Below, one piece after another: positions 33,900-43,204 of a DNA stretch of 44,988 nucleotides (within the stretch, counting starts at the first letter, position 1; every line of letters starts with the position of its first letter). Source of the DNA: an uncultured Lachnospiraceae bacterium. Its GTDB lineage: Bacteria; Bacillota; Clostridia; Lachnospirales; Lachnospiraceae. The notes below the pieces were generated by a model. The model saw only the letters and a program-made list of their open reading frames with translations, was not told the DNA's origin and ran no database searches. Where the stretch lies: NCBI GenBank assembly GCA_944381475.1, contig CALWLH010000082.1, forward strand, positions 1-44,988, given 5' to 3'. Position numbers and translations under genes: made by a program.

Positions 33900-34583
33900 A
33901 TGGAAATATTGCGTGCGGAACATATCTGCAAATCCTACGGAGCTGGGGAAAACCAGGTGAAGGCTCTGGATGATGTGTCATTCTCCGTGGAAAAGGGGGA
34001 GTTCGTGTCCATCATCGGCACCTCCGGCTCCGGGAAATCCACACTGCTTCACATCTTAGGAGGGGTGGATCGTCCCACCAGCGGCCATGTCTATATGGAC
34101 GGACAGGATGTGTACAGCCAGAGCGATGAACAGCTGGCCATCTTTCGCAGAAGGCAGGTGGGGCTGATTTACCAGTTTTATAACCTGATTCCGGTGTTAA
34201 ATGTGATAGAGAACATGACCCTGCCGGTGCTCCTTGACGGGAAGCGGGTGAACAAGGCGCACCTGTCAGAGCTTCTGGAGATCCTGAAGCTAAAAGGCCG
34301 GGAAAAGCATCTGCCAAATCAGCTTTCCGGGGGACAGCAGCAGAGGGTGTCCATCGGCAGGGCCCTGATGAATGCCCCGGCGGTGGTGCTGGCGGACGAG
34401 CCCACGGGAAATTTGGATTCAAAGAACAGCCAGGAGATCCTGGAGCTGTTAAAGCTGTCAAACAGGCAGTTTCACCAGACACTGATCCTCATCACCCATG
34501 ATGAGAACATTGCCCTGCAGGCGGATCACATCATCCGTATCGAGGACGGAAAAATAGTCAGAGATGAGGTGATCCGGTCATGA
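33900..34583 (+). CDS. ABC transporter ATP-binding protein, module 2
   Basis: The protein has 227 residues and starts after GAAAGGAG. It is a MacB/LolD-type ATPase domain with Walker A GTSGSGKST, Q-loop LIYQFYNLIPVL, signature LSGGQQQR, Walker B VVLADEPTGNLD and H-loop ITHD. Its stop overlaps the permease start by four bases (ATGA), so translation is coupled. The substrate is likely an antimicrobial peptide or another envelope-active compound, judged from the module architecture. Confidence 0.93.
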   Translation: MEILRAEHICKSYGAGENQVKALDDVSFSVEKGEFVSIIGTSGSGKSTLLHILGGVDRPTSGHVYMDGQDVYSQSDEQLAIFRRRQVGLIYQFYNLIPVLNVIENMTLPVLLDGKRVNKAHLSELLEILKLKGREKHLPNQLSGGQQQRVSIGRALMNAPAVVLADEPTGNLDSKNSQEILELLKLSNRQFHQTLILITHDENIALQADHIIRIEDGKIVRDEVIRS

Positions 34584-37156
34584 AGATTCTTTTTCAATAC
34601 ACCAAGAGGGTTCTGACGGCCAACAAGGGAAGAACCCTGGTGACCATTGGCGGCATTATACTGTCCTTCGCCCTGTTTACCGCCATTCTGACCTCCCTCT
34701 CCAGCGGTCTCCAGTTTATGATCGACTATGTGCTGGAAAATGACGGAGAGTGGCATGGACTGATCTATCAGTGTACCCAGGAGGATATCAGCCTCCTTCA
34801 GGACAGCGAAGAAGTGGACGGATATGTGTCCCTGGAGAATCAGGGGGTTGCGGAATTTGACTGGGTTTATTCCGAATCAAAGCCCTATATCTATGTGGCG
34901 GGGATGGATGAGGCTTACCGGGAAAAGATGCCCTTTGCCCTGGTGACGGGCCGTCTGCCGGAAAATGAGAATGAGATTCTGCTGCCGGATGATTTTGAAA
35001 ACTCCGGTGTGAGCTATCAGCTGGGGGATGAGATCACCCTGGAGCTGGGGGAGCGCTTCCTATCGGATGGAACCCATATTCCCCACTCCAGCATACTTCA
35101 GGGAGATCAGGAGGAAATTCGCGGCATAGTTTCCCGTAAGCTTACAGTGGTGGGAGTATATGACGAGGGACCTTCCTATCGGAATGGCGCCTGCTATCAG
35201 TTTCTGACGGTCAAGACCGGAACGTATACAGAGGATGTATTTTTTACTCTCAAGGATTTTAACGATACCGAGGAATTTCTTCAGAAGTATTTTTCCGATC
35301 ATGCCAGTATTCCTAACTATGAGCTGATGCGTTACCTGGGCACCTCGGCGGAGTCCTCCATCAAGAGGATGGGCATGGGAATGGCAGGGATTCTGTGTGT
35401 GATCGTGGCCTTTGCCTGTACGTCCCTGATCTACAATGCATTTTCCATTTCTTTAGGAGAGCGCACCAGGCAGTTTGGCCTCTTAAAGTCCATTGGGGCC
35501 ACGAAAAGGCAGATTCGGTGGATGGTGCTGTTTGAGGCGGGACTGCTCAGCGCTGTTTCCATTCCCTTGGGGTTGCTCCTAGGGTGTCTCGGCACCTTTG
35601 CCTGTCTGAACTATCTCCAATCCTACTTTCTGACCCTCCAGTCGGGAGCAGTCGCCCCTGTAACAATCCGTTTTTACACGGAGCCTTTATATCTTGTGGG
35701 GGCAGTTTTCGTGGGCTTTATCACGGTGTTTATCTCTGCTCTGATTCCCGCCATGCGGGCAAACCGGCTGTCGCCCCTGGAGGCCATACGCCAGACGGCG
35801 GATATCCGGCTCAAATCCAGACAGGTACGGGGAAACGGCTTGTGGGGAAAGCTGTTTGGGGCTGGGGGAATGCTGGCCTACAAAAACCAGAAGAGAAACA
35901 AAAAGCCCTACCGGACCATCATTTTTTCCATTGCCACAAGCCTGATCTTGTTTATCGGAGGCGGGGGACTGGTGTTCTACACCCAGAAGGCCATGGAGGT
36001 GACTGTGGACGTGAGAAGCTACGATTTTCTCCTGTCCTACAACCGGCCCTTCTCTGAGGAGGAGTATGCGCAGGTAAAGGCGGCGCTTTGGGAGGAGCCC
36101 AGTATATCCGAAGCTACTCAGGTGGTATCCTGCTATTCCTTGGAGCTGATTCTTTCTGACCAGGAGCTCCTTGCTGAGAATGGCGCATACTATGCAAATG
36201 GCAGAGACACCCTGACTGCCCGTATCCAGTTTGTCCAGGAGGAGGCATACGAGAAGTATCTGACAGAGCTGGGGCTTAGTCTGGAGGAATATCTGTACGG
36301 GGAGACGCCCAAAGCCCTGGTGATGAATGATGTGTCTGGAACCGGTATGGTGAGTCAGGGCGGCGGCTATGAGGAGCGGCGTTACGGGGGAGCGTGCTTT
36401 AAGAATGGGGACCTGAGTCAGGTGGTTTTGCGGGCGTCAAATGGAAGCGTACTGCCCTATGAGATTGGCGAAGCAATTCCTCTTTCTGATTTTCCCTACT
36501 GGGTAGAACGGGGAGAACTGACGCTTCTTCTGCCCATGAAGGAGTATGAGGCGTATGGAACGCTTGCGGGAAGCGGTTATCTGCAAAACCAGGTGATGAT
36601 TTTCAGCAATGCCCCGGAGGAAACGAAGCAAAGGCTGACTGCGATGAAAAGGGGCGGAGCGCTGCCTGCCTATGTGGGAGAGTACAGCGTATTTTATCCG
36701 GGAATTATTGACGTACAGGAGGATCTGAAATACGAGCAGGCAATAGCTTCCATCTTTCAGGTATTTGTCATGTGCTTTGTGGTGCTGATCTGCCTGATTT
36801 CCATCGCTAACATCACGAATACCATCACCACCTCCGTGAGACTGCGAACCCGGGAGTTTGCCATGTTAAAATCCATTGGCATCAGCAGGAGCACCCTGAT
36901 CCGCATGATCACCCTGGAAAATACCAGCTATATCTTAAAGGCTCTGGTGATCGGCGGCCTGCTTGCCCTGGGGTTCAATTATCTGGCCTACACCTACATG
37001 AGCGAGGCGGTTATGGCCTCCGTAAGCCTCCCCTGGGGATATTACGGGGCTGCAGCCGCGGGCCTGACGGGTATCGGACTGTTTTCAGTGCTGTACACCT
37101 ACGGAAAGACCCGGAAGGGGAATATCTGCGAGGAGCTGCGCAACGAGGTGCTCTAG
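34580..37156 (+). CDS. FtsX-like ABC permease with two FtsX domains, module 2
   Basis: The protein has 858 residues. An N-terminal helix (about 18-40) is followed by an extracytoplasmic MacB_PCD-like region (about 60-245) and three FtsX helices with the motif GERTRQFGLLKSIGATKRQIRWM. A fifth helix (about 455) leads to a second outside region, and a second FtsX set has SVRLRTREFAMLKSIGISRSTLIRM. The two near-identical FtsX motifs show internal duplication. It differs from the BceB layout of module 1 and is closer to VexP/YtrF/MacB-type permeases of VncRS-like systems. It closes the operon. Confidence 0.92.
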   Translation: MKILFQYTKRVLTANKGRTLVTIGGIILSFALFTAILTSLSSGLQFMIDYVLENDGEWHGLIYQCTQEDISLLQDSEEVDGYVSLENQGVAEFDWVYSESKPYIYVAGMDEAYREKMPFALVTGRLPENENEILLPDDFENSGVSYQLGDEITLELGERFLSDGTHIPHSSILQGDQEEIRGIVSRKLTVVGVYDEGPSYRNGACYQFLTVKTGTYTEDVFFTLKDFNDTEEFLQKYFSDHASIPNYELMRYLGTSAESSIKRMGMGMAGILCVIVAFACTSLIYNAFSISLGERTRQFGLLKSIGATKRQIRWMVLFEAGLLSAVSIPLGLLLGCLGTFACLNYLQSYFLTLQSGAVAPVTIRFYTEPLYLVGAVFVGFITVFISALIPAMRANRLSPLEAIRQTADIRLKSRQVRGNGLWGKLFGAGGMLAYKNQKRNKKPYRTIIFSIATSLILFIGGGGLVFYTQKAMEVTVDVRSYDFLLSYNRPFSEEEYAQVKAALWEEPSISEATQVVSCYSLELILSDQELLAENGAYYANGRDTLTARIQFVQEEAYEKYLTELGLSLEEYLYGETPKALVMNDVSGTGMVSQGGGYEERRYGGACFKNGDLSQVVLRASNGSVLPYEIGEAIPLSDFPYWVERGELTLLLPMKEYEAYGTLAGSGYLQNQVMIFSNAPEETKQRLTAMKRGGALPAYVGEYSVFYPGIIDVQEDLKYEQAIASIFQVFVMCFVVLICLISIANITNTITTSVRLRTREFAMLKSIGISRSTLIRMITLENTSYILKALVIGGLLALGFNYLAYTYMSEAVMASVSLPWGYYGAAAAGLTGIGLFSVLYTYGKTRKGNICEELRNEVL

Positions 37157-37170
37157 CGTATTCTGCCAGC

Positions 37171-37198
37171 ATGACGCGGCCAGCGCGTCAGAAAAAGG
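37171..37198 (+). repeat. Copy C of the 28-nt hairpin/Shine-Dalgarno repeat
   Basis: The hairpin TGACGCG/CGCGTCA is followed by GAAAAAGG, 15 bases after the permease stop. No gene starts behind it. A TTG at 37204 opens only 14 codons. This copy shows that the element is not just a leader of one gene family. Confidence 0.65.
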
Positions 37199-37226
37199 TA
37201 AGTTTGATTCGGGACATTTTCCCTAA

Positions 37227-37273
37227 AATATTTACGAATAAATATTGAAAAATACTTGGAAAAACATTATAAT
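37227..37273 (+). promoter_or_regulatory. Promoter with overlapping palindrome ahead of the LytTR regulator
   Basis: TTGAAA (37245-37250) and TATAAT (37268-37273) are 17 bases apart, close to consensus. The palindrome AATATTTA-CGAA-TAAATATT (37227-37246) overlaps the -35 box by two bases and is a candidate binding site. Confidence 0.75.
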
Positions 37274-37312
37274 CATCATGGGAAATAAGATGAGATGTGG
37301 GGATAGGGGTTG

Positions 37313-38029
37313 ATGGAAAGACTGCGTATTGCCTTATGTGATGATAATATGTTTTTTTTAGAGAGCTTTAAGTCCAAGCTTGAAGCAGAGCTTTCGGCTT
37401 TGCAGACAGAGGCGTTGATAACCATCTTCCACAGCGGAAGATTGTTCCTTGATCAGCTTTCAGAATATGATGCCGCTTTTCTGGATATTGATATGCCGGG
37501 CTTTGACGGCCTGCGTGTGGCGGAAAGCGTAAACCGAATAAATCCCATCCCCATCATATTTTTGACTGCTTTTGAAGAATTGGTATATTATTCCATCCGC
37601 TTCCGCCCCTTCAGGTTTATCCGAAAAACTCATATAAAAGAGGAGCTGGGGGAGGCGGTGCGGGCTTTGATGGTTTATTTTCAGAGTGGGGAGCGGAATG
37701 AGGTTGTTCGTTTTCGCACCAATCATGGGGAAATGGAATGCTTTTCCTAGGATATCCTCTATGCAGAAATATTCGGGCACTGGCTTAAGGTACATATGGT
37801 GAATACGGAGGTCATTGAATGCTACGGGAGCCTCAAAAATTATGAGAAGCAATTGGAACGGCTGAACTTTGTCAGATGCCACAAGAGCTACCTTGTGAAC
37901 TGCCGTTATATCCGCTCCATGTCCGGGAAAGAGGTGAAGCTGGATAATGGTGTGTTGATACCATTGAGCAAATATAAAAAGGACGCCGTTAAAGAACAGT
38001 ATCAGACCTATCTGAGGACATTGCCATGA
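37313..38029 (+). pseudogene. LytTR-family response regulator with in-frame amber stop
   Basis: The ATG at 37313 follows GGGGATAGGGG. The receiver domain has D10-D11 and phosphoacceptor D58 in AFLDIDMPGFDG. At 37748-37750 a TAG interrupts the frame at the receiver/LytTR junction (GEMECFS, stop, DILYAEIFGHWLKVH). The same frame continues without another stop to 38029 and encodes a complete LytTR DNA-binding domain ending in FVRCHKSYLVNC...LPLSKY-type features. One base change to a sense codon would restore a normal ~238-residue protein. As read, only the receiver is made. The gene overlaps the truncated sensor by four bases. Confidence 0.85.
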
Positions 38030-38469
38030 TGAGGCTTTTTATGGAAGCGGCGGCCGCTCTTACAGAATCCGGGATTGCTGTTGGCTTTTTTTCCCGGTGG
38101 CTGCCCTTAAAGAAACAAAGAACAGGCACCTGCATATACAGCACATTTTTTCTGCTGCTGATCCTGGAGAATATGGCGCTGAGACAAAAAGAAGGCACTG
38201 CGAATCTGTCGGTGGCGGCATGGATGCTATTGGTTTTTGCCTATGCAATGATATTCCAGCAGGGAAGAATATACGAAAAGATTTCAGAGGCATTCATGCC
38301 CCCGATGACCATGCTGCCCATCAATATGATTGTGCTGTATCTGATGTCCATCATATCGGGCGAATCTATTGAAGCGCTGACCCATACAGGAGGATGCCTG
38401 CGCTTTCTGGTGCTCTTTTTTACAAAATTTTTGTTACATGAAATGTCCTGTTATTCCCGCCGCTTATAA
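38026..38469 (+). pseudogene. Membrane sensor remnant without kinase domain
   Basis: The ATG overlaps the LytTR stop (ATGA), the usual layout for the partner kinase. The 147 residues form four or five hydrophobic helices (for example FFLLLILENMALR, AAWMLLVFAYAMI, PINMIVLYLMSII, FLVLFFTKFLLHEM). The frame then stops. The dimerisation and ATPase domains expected of a GHKL kinase are absent, and the next gene begins 45 bases later. A 3' deletion of an agr-type sensor kinase is the simplest reading. A genuine small membrane protein is the alternative. Confidence 0.6.
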
Positions 38470-38489
38470 ATTTATTAGCGGCGGGAATA
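38452..38489. other. 13-bp perfect hairpin at the end of the sensor remnant
   Basis: TATTCCCGCCGCT (38452-38464) pairs perfectly with 38477-38489 around a 12-base AT loop. The stop codon of the remnant lies in the loop. There is no T run. It may be a terminator, an extragenic palindrome or a scar of the deletion. Confidence 0.5.
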
Positions 38490-38514
38490 TGTGAAAACGG
38501 GGAGGAGTGGTCAG

Positions 38515-39132
38515 TTGAAAAAGGCAAAGAAAGCAATCACAGTAATTTTAAGCATGTTATTGATAATTTCGGCGGCATTGCTGGTTTATTTTCAGACCAG
38601 AAGCCCACTGGAGAAGGCGGTCCGCTCCTGTCTGGATGTCTATTATCCCTTTTGGTGGCTGTCATCTGTTAAAGAGGATGCGGAGGAGAAAAAAATAGAT
38701 ATCCGTTTTACCTACAAGGAAGATATGCGTACCCTGGAGGAGCGCAGATACAGCATGAAGGAGATATATGAAGCTGTAGCTGATGTTTTGCTGAAAAATG
38801 AGGAGAGCTCCTATCAGGATTACAGTGTAGACATTTTGTTTGACGATACACCAAAAAGGTTTGGTATCAGAAACATCACGGCTGACGGGCAGAGCTTGGG
38901 AATATACGAATATTATATACCCATGCAATTAAAAAAGATAGCTGAGTATTTTCCAGAAGCAAGAGTGCTGGAAATGGATATGACTCATTATGATGATATT
39001 CAGGAGATTTCTGGCTTCTCAGAACTAGAATATGTGGAATTTCGCTGCTATCTGTCAGAGGAGGAGAAGGCCTATATATGGTCCCTATACCCGGATTGTG
39101 TGATAAAAGACCTCACACCCAGCAATGATTAG
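38515..39132 (+). CDS. Membrane-anchored protein of unknown function
   Basis: The protein has 205 residues if the TTG at 38515 is used. GGGGAGGAG lies eight bases upstream of it, and the GTG 24 bases earlier has no ribosome site. A basic N-terminus and one helix (about 5-25, AITVILSMLLIISAALLVYF) are followed by a soluble outside domain rich in Glu, Asp and Tyr. The end reads EISGFSELEYVEFRCYLSEEEKAYIWSLYPDCVI, which resembles a leucine-rich-repeat-like turn seen in some Firmicute lipoproteins. I do not recognise the family. It may once have belonged to the decayed LytTR locus. Confidence 0.65.
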   Translation: MKKAKKAITVILSMLLIISAALLVYFQTRSPLEKAVRSCLDVYYPFWWLSSVKEDAEEKKIDIRFTYKEDMRTLEERRYSMKEIYEAVADVLLKNEESSYQDYSVDILFDDTPKRFGIRNITADGQSLGIYEYYIPMQLKKIAEYFPEARVLEMDMTHYDDIQEISGFSELEYVEFRCYLSEEEKAYIWSLYPDCVIKDLTPSND

Positions 39133-39252
39133 AACACTATGCATATGCCCTTAAAGTAAACCTTCATGCGCCCGGCAGCCGGACATACCTTGAGAAGCGC
39201 CGGTACAGTATAAAAGGGACATATAGGAATGGCGGTGAAGTCATCGGAAATC

Positions 39253-39281
39253 TTGACTTTACCATGGGCCTTTGCTAAAAT
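39253..39281 (+). promoter_or_regulatory. Promoter of lepA
   Basis: TTGACT at 39253-39258 and TAAAAT at 39276-39281 are 17 bases apart. The start point near 39288 leaves a ~25-base leader with GGAGG before GTG 39314. Confidence 0.75.
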
Positions 39282-39313
39282 AAATGGGACTTTACGTTTG
39301 GAGGTTTCATGAG

Positions 39314-41119
39314 GTGGATCAGAGTAAAATCAGAAATTTTTGTATTATCGCGCATATCGACCACGGCAAATCCACGCTGGCGGATCGTATTATAGAGCAG
39401 ACAGGTTTGCTGACAGCCAGGGAGATGCAGGACCAGGTTCTGGACAATATGGAGCTGGAACGGGAGAGGGGAATCACCATCAAGTCCCAGGCAGTGCGCA
39501 TCGTCTATCAGGCCAAAGATGGGGAACAGTATATCTTTAACCTCATTGATACCCCCGGTCATGTGGATTTTAACTATGAGGTGTCCAGGAGTCTGGCGGC
39601 CTGCGACGGGGCCATTCTGGTGGTGGATGCAGCCCAGGGAATCGAGGCCCAGACCCTGGCAAATGTGTATTTGGCCTTGGATCATGACCTGGATGTGATC
39701 CCGGTGATCAACAAGATTGATCTGCCAAGCGCTGACCCGCAGCGGGTAATCAATGAGATCGAGGATGTAATTGGCTTAGAGGCCCAGGACGCCCCCCTGA
39801 TTTCCGCAAAGCAGGGCATTGGCATTGATCAGGTGCTGGAGGCGGTTGTAAAAAAGCTGCCCCCGCCAAAGGGCAGCCCGGACGCACCCTTGAAGGCCCT
39901 GATCTTTGACTCGGTCTATGATCCCTACAAGGGCGTCATCGTGTTCTGCCGGATTATGGAGGGTAGAGTGAAGAAGGGCACCCGGATCCGGATGATGGCC
40001 ACCGGAGCCCAGGAGGATGTTGTGGAGGTGGGCTACTTCGGGGCAGGACAGTTTATCTCCTGCGAGGAGCTTTCCGCCGGGATGGTGGGTTATATCACCG
40101 CCAGCATCAAGAATGTCAGGGAAACCATGGTGGGTGATACGGTGACGGACGCAGAAAATCCGGCCAGTGAGCCTCTGCCGGGCTATAAAAAGGTGCGACC
40201 CATGGTGTACTGCGGTCTGTATCCTGCGGATGGGGCCAAATACGGAGACTTACGTGATGCGCTGGAAAAGCTCCAATTAAATGATGCCTCCCTGTTTTTC
40301 GAGCCGGAAACCTCTGTGGCCTTGGGCTTCGGATTTCGGTGCGGTTTTCTGGGACTTCTGCACCTGGAGATCATCCAGGAGCGCCTGGAGCGGGAGTATG
40401 ATCTGGATCTGGTGACCACCGCTCCGGGGGTTGTGTACCGGGTGCATAAAACCGACGGCACCATGCTTGAGCTGACCAATCCCTCGAACCTGCCCCAGCC
40501 CACAGAGATCGAGTATATGGAGGAGCCGGTGGTGTCTGCGGAGATCATGGTGACCACGGAATTTATCGGAAACGTGATGGAGCTGTGCCAGCAGCGCAGG
40601 GGAACCTATTTGGGAATGGAGTATATGGAGACCACCCGGGCACTTTTAAAGTATGAGCTGCCCTTAAATGAGATTATTTACGACTTCTTTGACGCCTTAA
40701 AATCCAGAACAAAGGGCTATGCCTCCTTTGACTATGAGCTGAAGGGTTATGTTCAGTCCAATCTGGTGAAGCTGGACATCCTCATCAACCGGGAAGAAGT
40801 GGATGCCCTGTCCTTTATCGTCCATGCGGACAGCGCCTATGAGCGGGGACGGAAAATGTGCGAGAAGCTGAAGAACGAGATTCCCAGGCACCTCTTTGAG
40901 ATTCCCATTCAGGCTGCCATCGGCAACAAGATTATTGCCAGGGAGACGGTGAAGGCCATGCGAAAGGATGTGCTGGCCAAGTGCTACGGCGGCGACATTT
41001 CCAGGAAGAAAAAGCTCCTGGAAAAGCAGAAGGAGGGCAAGAAGCGCATGCGCCAGATCGGCAATGTGGAGATCCCCCAGCAGGCATTTATGAGTGTGTT
41101 AAAGCTGGATGAGGAGTAA
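39314..41119 (+). CDS. lepA: Elongation factor 4 (LepA)
   Basis: The protein has 601 residues from GTG 39314, chosen because GGAGG lies at 39299-39303 and family members start with [22 protein letters not shown]. GTPase motifs are AHIDHGKST (G1), RGITI (G2), DTPGH (G3), NKID (G4) and SAKQG (G5). Domains II, III (EF-G-like) and V follow. The LepA-specific C-terminus contains [49 protein letters not shown]-type features. It back-translocates or remodels stalled ribosomes. It is followed after 71 bases by hemW, a pairing widely kept in Firmicutes. Confidence 0.98.
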   Translation: MDQSKIRNFCIIAHIDHGKSTLADRIIEQTGLLTAREMQDQVLDNMELERERGITIKSQAVRIVYQAKDGEQYIFNLIDTPGHVDFNYEVSRSLAACDGAILVVDAAQGIEAQTLANVYLALDHDLDVIPVINKIDLPSADPQRVINEIEDVIGLEAQDAPLISAKQGIGIDQVLEAVVKKLPPPKGSPDAPLKALIFDSVYDPYKGVIVFCRIMEGRVKKGTRIRMMATGAQEDVVEVGYFGAGQFISCEELSAGMVGYITASIKNVRETMVGDTVTDAENPASEPLPGYKKVRPMVYCGLYPADGAKYGDLRDALEKLQLNDASLFFEPETSVALGFGFRCGFLGLLHLEIIQERLEREYDLDLVTTAPGVVYRVHKTDGTMLELTNPSNLPQPTEIEYMEEPVVSAEIMVTTEFIGNVMELCQQRRGTYLGMEYMETTRALLKYELPLNEIIYDFFDALKSRTKGYASFDYELKGYVQSNLVKLDILINREEVDALSFIVHADSAYERGRKMCEKLKNEIPRHLFEIPIQAAIGNKIIARETVKAMRKDVLAKCYGGDISRKKKLLEKQKEGKKRMRQIGNVEIPQQAFMSVLKLDEE

Positions 41120-41190
41120 AATGGGGACTGGATTTAGAACAAAGAAAAGCATATAGGAATCTGCAGAACAATCTGCAGTGAGGATCAGTG

Positions 41191-42351
41191 ATGAGGCATA
41201 TCGGAATATATATTCACATTCCATTCTGTGTGCGCAAGTGCTATTATTGTGATTTTTTATCAGCTCCTGGAAGCGCAGAAACCCAGGAGCTGTATTTTCA
41301 TGCACTTTGCAGACAGATTCGGCTGACAGGGCAGGGTGAAAAAAATGAAGAGCTGTCTGTCTGCAGCATCTTTATCGGCGGGGGAACCCCCTCCCTCTGG
41401 CGCGGCGAATGGATTGCCGGGCTGCTTTCTGCTGTGAGGGAAAGCTTTTTTGTGGAGCCGGAGGCGGAAATCACCCTGGAGTGCAATCCGGGAACCGTAA
41501 GCGAAGAAAAGCTGGCGGCCTACAAAGCCGCAGGCGTCAATCGGCTATCCATCGGTCTCCAGTCCGCAGACAACAGGCTGCTTCGCAGGCTGGGAAGAAT
41601 CCACACCTGGGAGGATTTTCTGGAGAGCTTTCGGCTGGCAAGGGCGGCTGGCTTTACCAATATCAATATCGACCTGATGAGCGGTCTGCCCAACCAGACT
41701 CTGGAGGCTTACGAGGATACCCTGAGAAAGGTACTGGCCCTCTCCCCGGAGCATATTTCCGCCTACAGCCTGATTGTGGAGGAGGGGACGCCCTTTTATG
41801 AGCAGGAATTGGAGCTGCCGGATGAGGATACAGAGCGGGAAATGTATTACCGAACAAAGGAGCTGCTCTCACAGGCGGGGTATGAGCGCTACGAGATTTC
41901 TAACTACGCAAAGCCCGGCTGTTCCTGCCGGCACAACCTGCTGTACTGGACAGGGATGGATTATCTGGGCTTTGGCGTTGGAGCGGCCTCCTTGTTTTTG
42001 GGGCAGCGTTATAAGATCATCGACTCCCTGGAAGCCTATGTGGAAATGCTTTCCGGGACAGGGGAGTCTGGTGGAGGCGGCTCTGCTTTAAATGCTGTAA
42101 AAACCCAGCTTCAGAATTTGACCAGTCAGGATCGGATGGAGGAGTTCTGCTTTCTGGGTCTTCGCTGTATGAAGGGGATTTCTATGGATGCCTTTGAGAA
42201 ACAGTTTGGAATTCCTTTTTTGGAAGCTTACAAGGATGTGGTGGTAAAGTATGAGGGCCTGGGGCTTTTGAAACGGGAGGGAGATCGCATATCCCTGACG
42301 GATAAGGGAATCGATGTGAGCAATGTGGTTCTGGCGGAGTTTTTGCTCTGA
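41191..42351 (+). CDS. hemW: HemW-type radical SAM haem chaperone
   Basis: The protein has 386 residues from ATG 41191. A GTG directly before it is possible. The radical SAM cluster motif is C13-VRK-C17-YY-C20, with the aromatic pattern typical of HemW/HemN. The IFIGGGTPSL glycine motif, ECNPGTV, RLSIGLQS and INIDLMSGLPNQT follow. The C-terminal HemN domain begins near residue 300. HemW inserts haem into respiratory proteins. It is not a true coproporphyrinogen dehydrogenase although often named so. It lies downstream of lepA, as in many Firmicutes. Confidence 0.95.
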   Translation: MRHIGIYIHIPFCVRKCYYCDFLSAPGSAETQELYFHALCRQIRLTGQGEKNEELSVCSIFIGGGTPSLWRGEWIAGLLSAVRESFFVEPEAEITLECNPGTVSEEKLAAYKAAGVNRLSIGLQSADNRLLRRLGRIHTWEDFLESFRLARAAGFTNINIDLMSGLPNQTLEAYEDTLRKVLALSPEHISAYSLIVEEGTPFYEQELELPDEDTEREMYYRTKELLSQAGYERYEISNYAKPGCSCRHNLLYWTGMDYLGFGVGAASLFLGQRYKIIDSLEAYVEMLSGTGESGGGGSALNAVKTQLQNLTSQDRMEEFCFLGLRCMKGISMDAFEKQFGIPFLEAYKDVVVKYEGLGLLKREGDRISLTDKGIDVSNVVLAEFLL

Positions 42352-42406
42352 AAGTCCCGCCAGATTAAAAGATTCTCCTCTTTGAATTGCTTATCCCTTC
42401 AATTGA

Positions 42407-42435
42407 TTGCAACTTTTTTGAAACTATGCTATGAT
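42407..42435 (+). promoter_or_regulatory. Promoter of the two-helix membrane protein gene
   Basis: TTGCAA at 42407-42412 and TATGAT at 42430-42435 are 17 bases apart. The leader to GTG 42505 is about 63 bases. Confidence 0.6.
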
Positions 42436-42504
42436 GATACGCGAAGCAAGGGGCGTGGATGACCCCCTGTGCCTGAAAGCAGAAACTTTCGGAGGGTGAA
42501 GCTT

Positions 42505-43131
42505 GTGCATGATCAGCTTACAGATCAGATCCTTTACGGAAAATATCAGATCAAATATCTGGAGGAGGAAATCATCCAGGAGCAGAGATACCGTCAGCGG
42601 GCCAGGCGGGAGGAAAGAAATAATCACCGAAGGCTGATGATCTTTTCCGCCTTGACCATCCTGCTGGGATTTGGTCTGCTTTTTCTGGTGCTCTGGGAAC
42701 TGTTCTTTGCCGAAAAATCTCCCAGTTTAGCGCTGCCCATTTCTCTGTTGATTTTGCTGCCCATCCAGTTTTTTATGGCGGTTTTTCTGGTGCTCAGCAT
42801 TTTTCGTTTGGTGAAGTATGCAAAGCGAATTCATGGGGATGTGGACTGGAAAACCTTTACCTATAAGCGGTACGCAGATATGCAGGAGGATTCCCTTGTC
42901 AGGGAAAAGTATCTGCATCAGGAGCTTCTTCGGACACAGATGACCTATCAGAATGACCTGGAGCGTTTGGAGGAGAGAAAGACCCATGTCGTACCCCAGG
43001 AGATGAAGGTGATCGGCATGGAGGAGCTGAGGATGATCCGGGAGGAAGGCAAAGCGCAGCCCCAGGAGATGAACGATGCGAATAATATGGGGCGGCTGAT
43101 TGATGCTGGAGAGGCGGAGGAGAGCACCTGA
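42505..43131 (+). CDS. Hypothetical two-helix membrane protein
   Basis: The protein has 208 residues from GTG 42505, eight bases after GGAGGG. A GTG at 42469 has no ribosome site. A coiled, charged N-terminus (KYLEEEIIQEQRYRQRARREERNNHRR) leads to two helices (about 48-68 and 76-101), then a long helical, charged cytoplasmic tail with MEELRMIREEGKA. I recognise no family. It stands between hemW and the methyltransferase and is conserved-looking, with no catalytic motif. Confidence 0.7.
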   Translation: MHDQLTDQILYGKYQIKYLEEEIIQEQRYRQRARREERNNHRRLMIFSALTILLGFGLLFLVLWELFFAEKSPSLALPISLLILLPIQFFMAVFLVLSIFRLVKYAKRIHGDVDWKTFTYKRYADMQEDSLVREKYLHQELLRTQMTYQNDLERLEERKTHVVPQEMKVIGMEELRMIREEGKAQPQEMNDANNMGRLIDAGEAEEST

Positions 43132-43204
43132 CGCATCCATGGTCACCAGCTCTCTGAAAAAGCAGCAGCTTTTGTATAGTGAGTAGTGAAAATGAGGAGA
43201 AACA

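Noticed and set aside
37748-37750. TAG as a pyrrolysine or read-through codon in the LytTR regulator
   Set aside because: The family has no such residue at the domain junction, no pyl genes are in the window, and the neighbouring sensor is also broken. Plain nonsense mutation is simpler.
41120-41190. tRNA or small RNA in intergenic gaps
   Set aside because: I scanned the gaps by eye and saw no cloverleaf with a T-arm GTTCRA box. Only the yybP-ykoY element was convincing.
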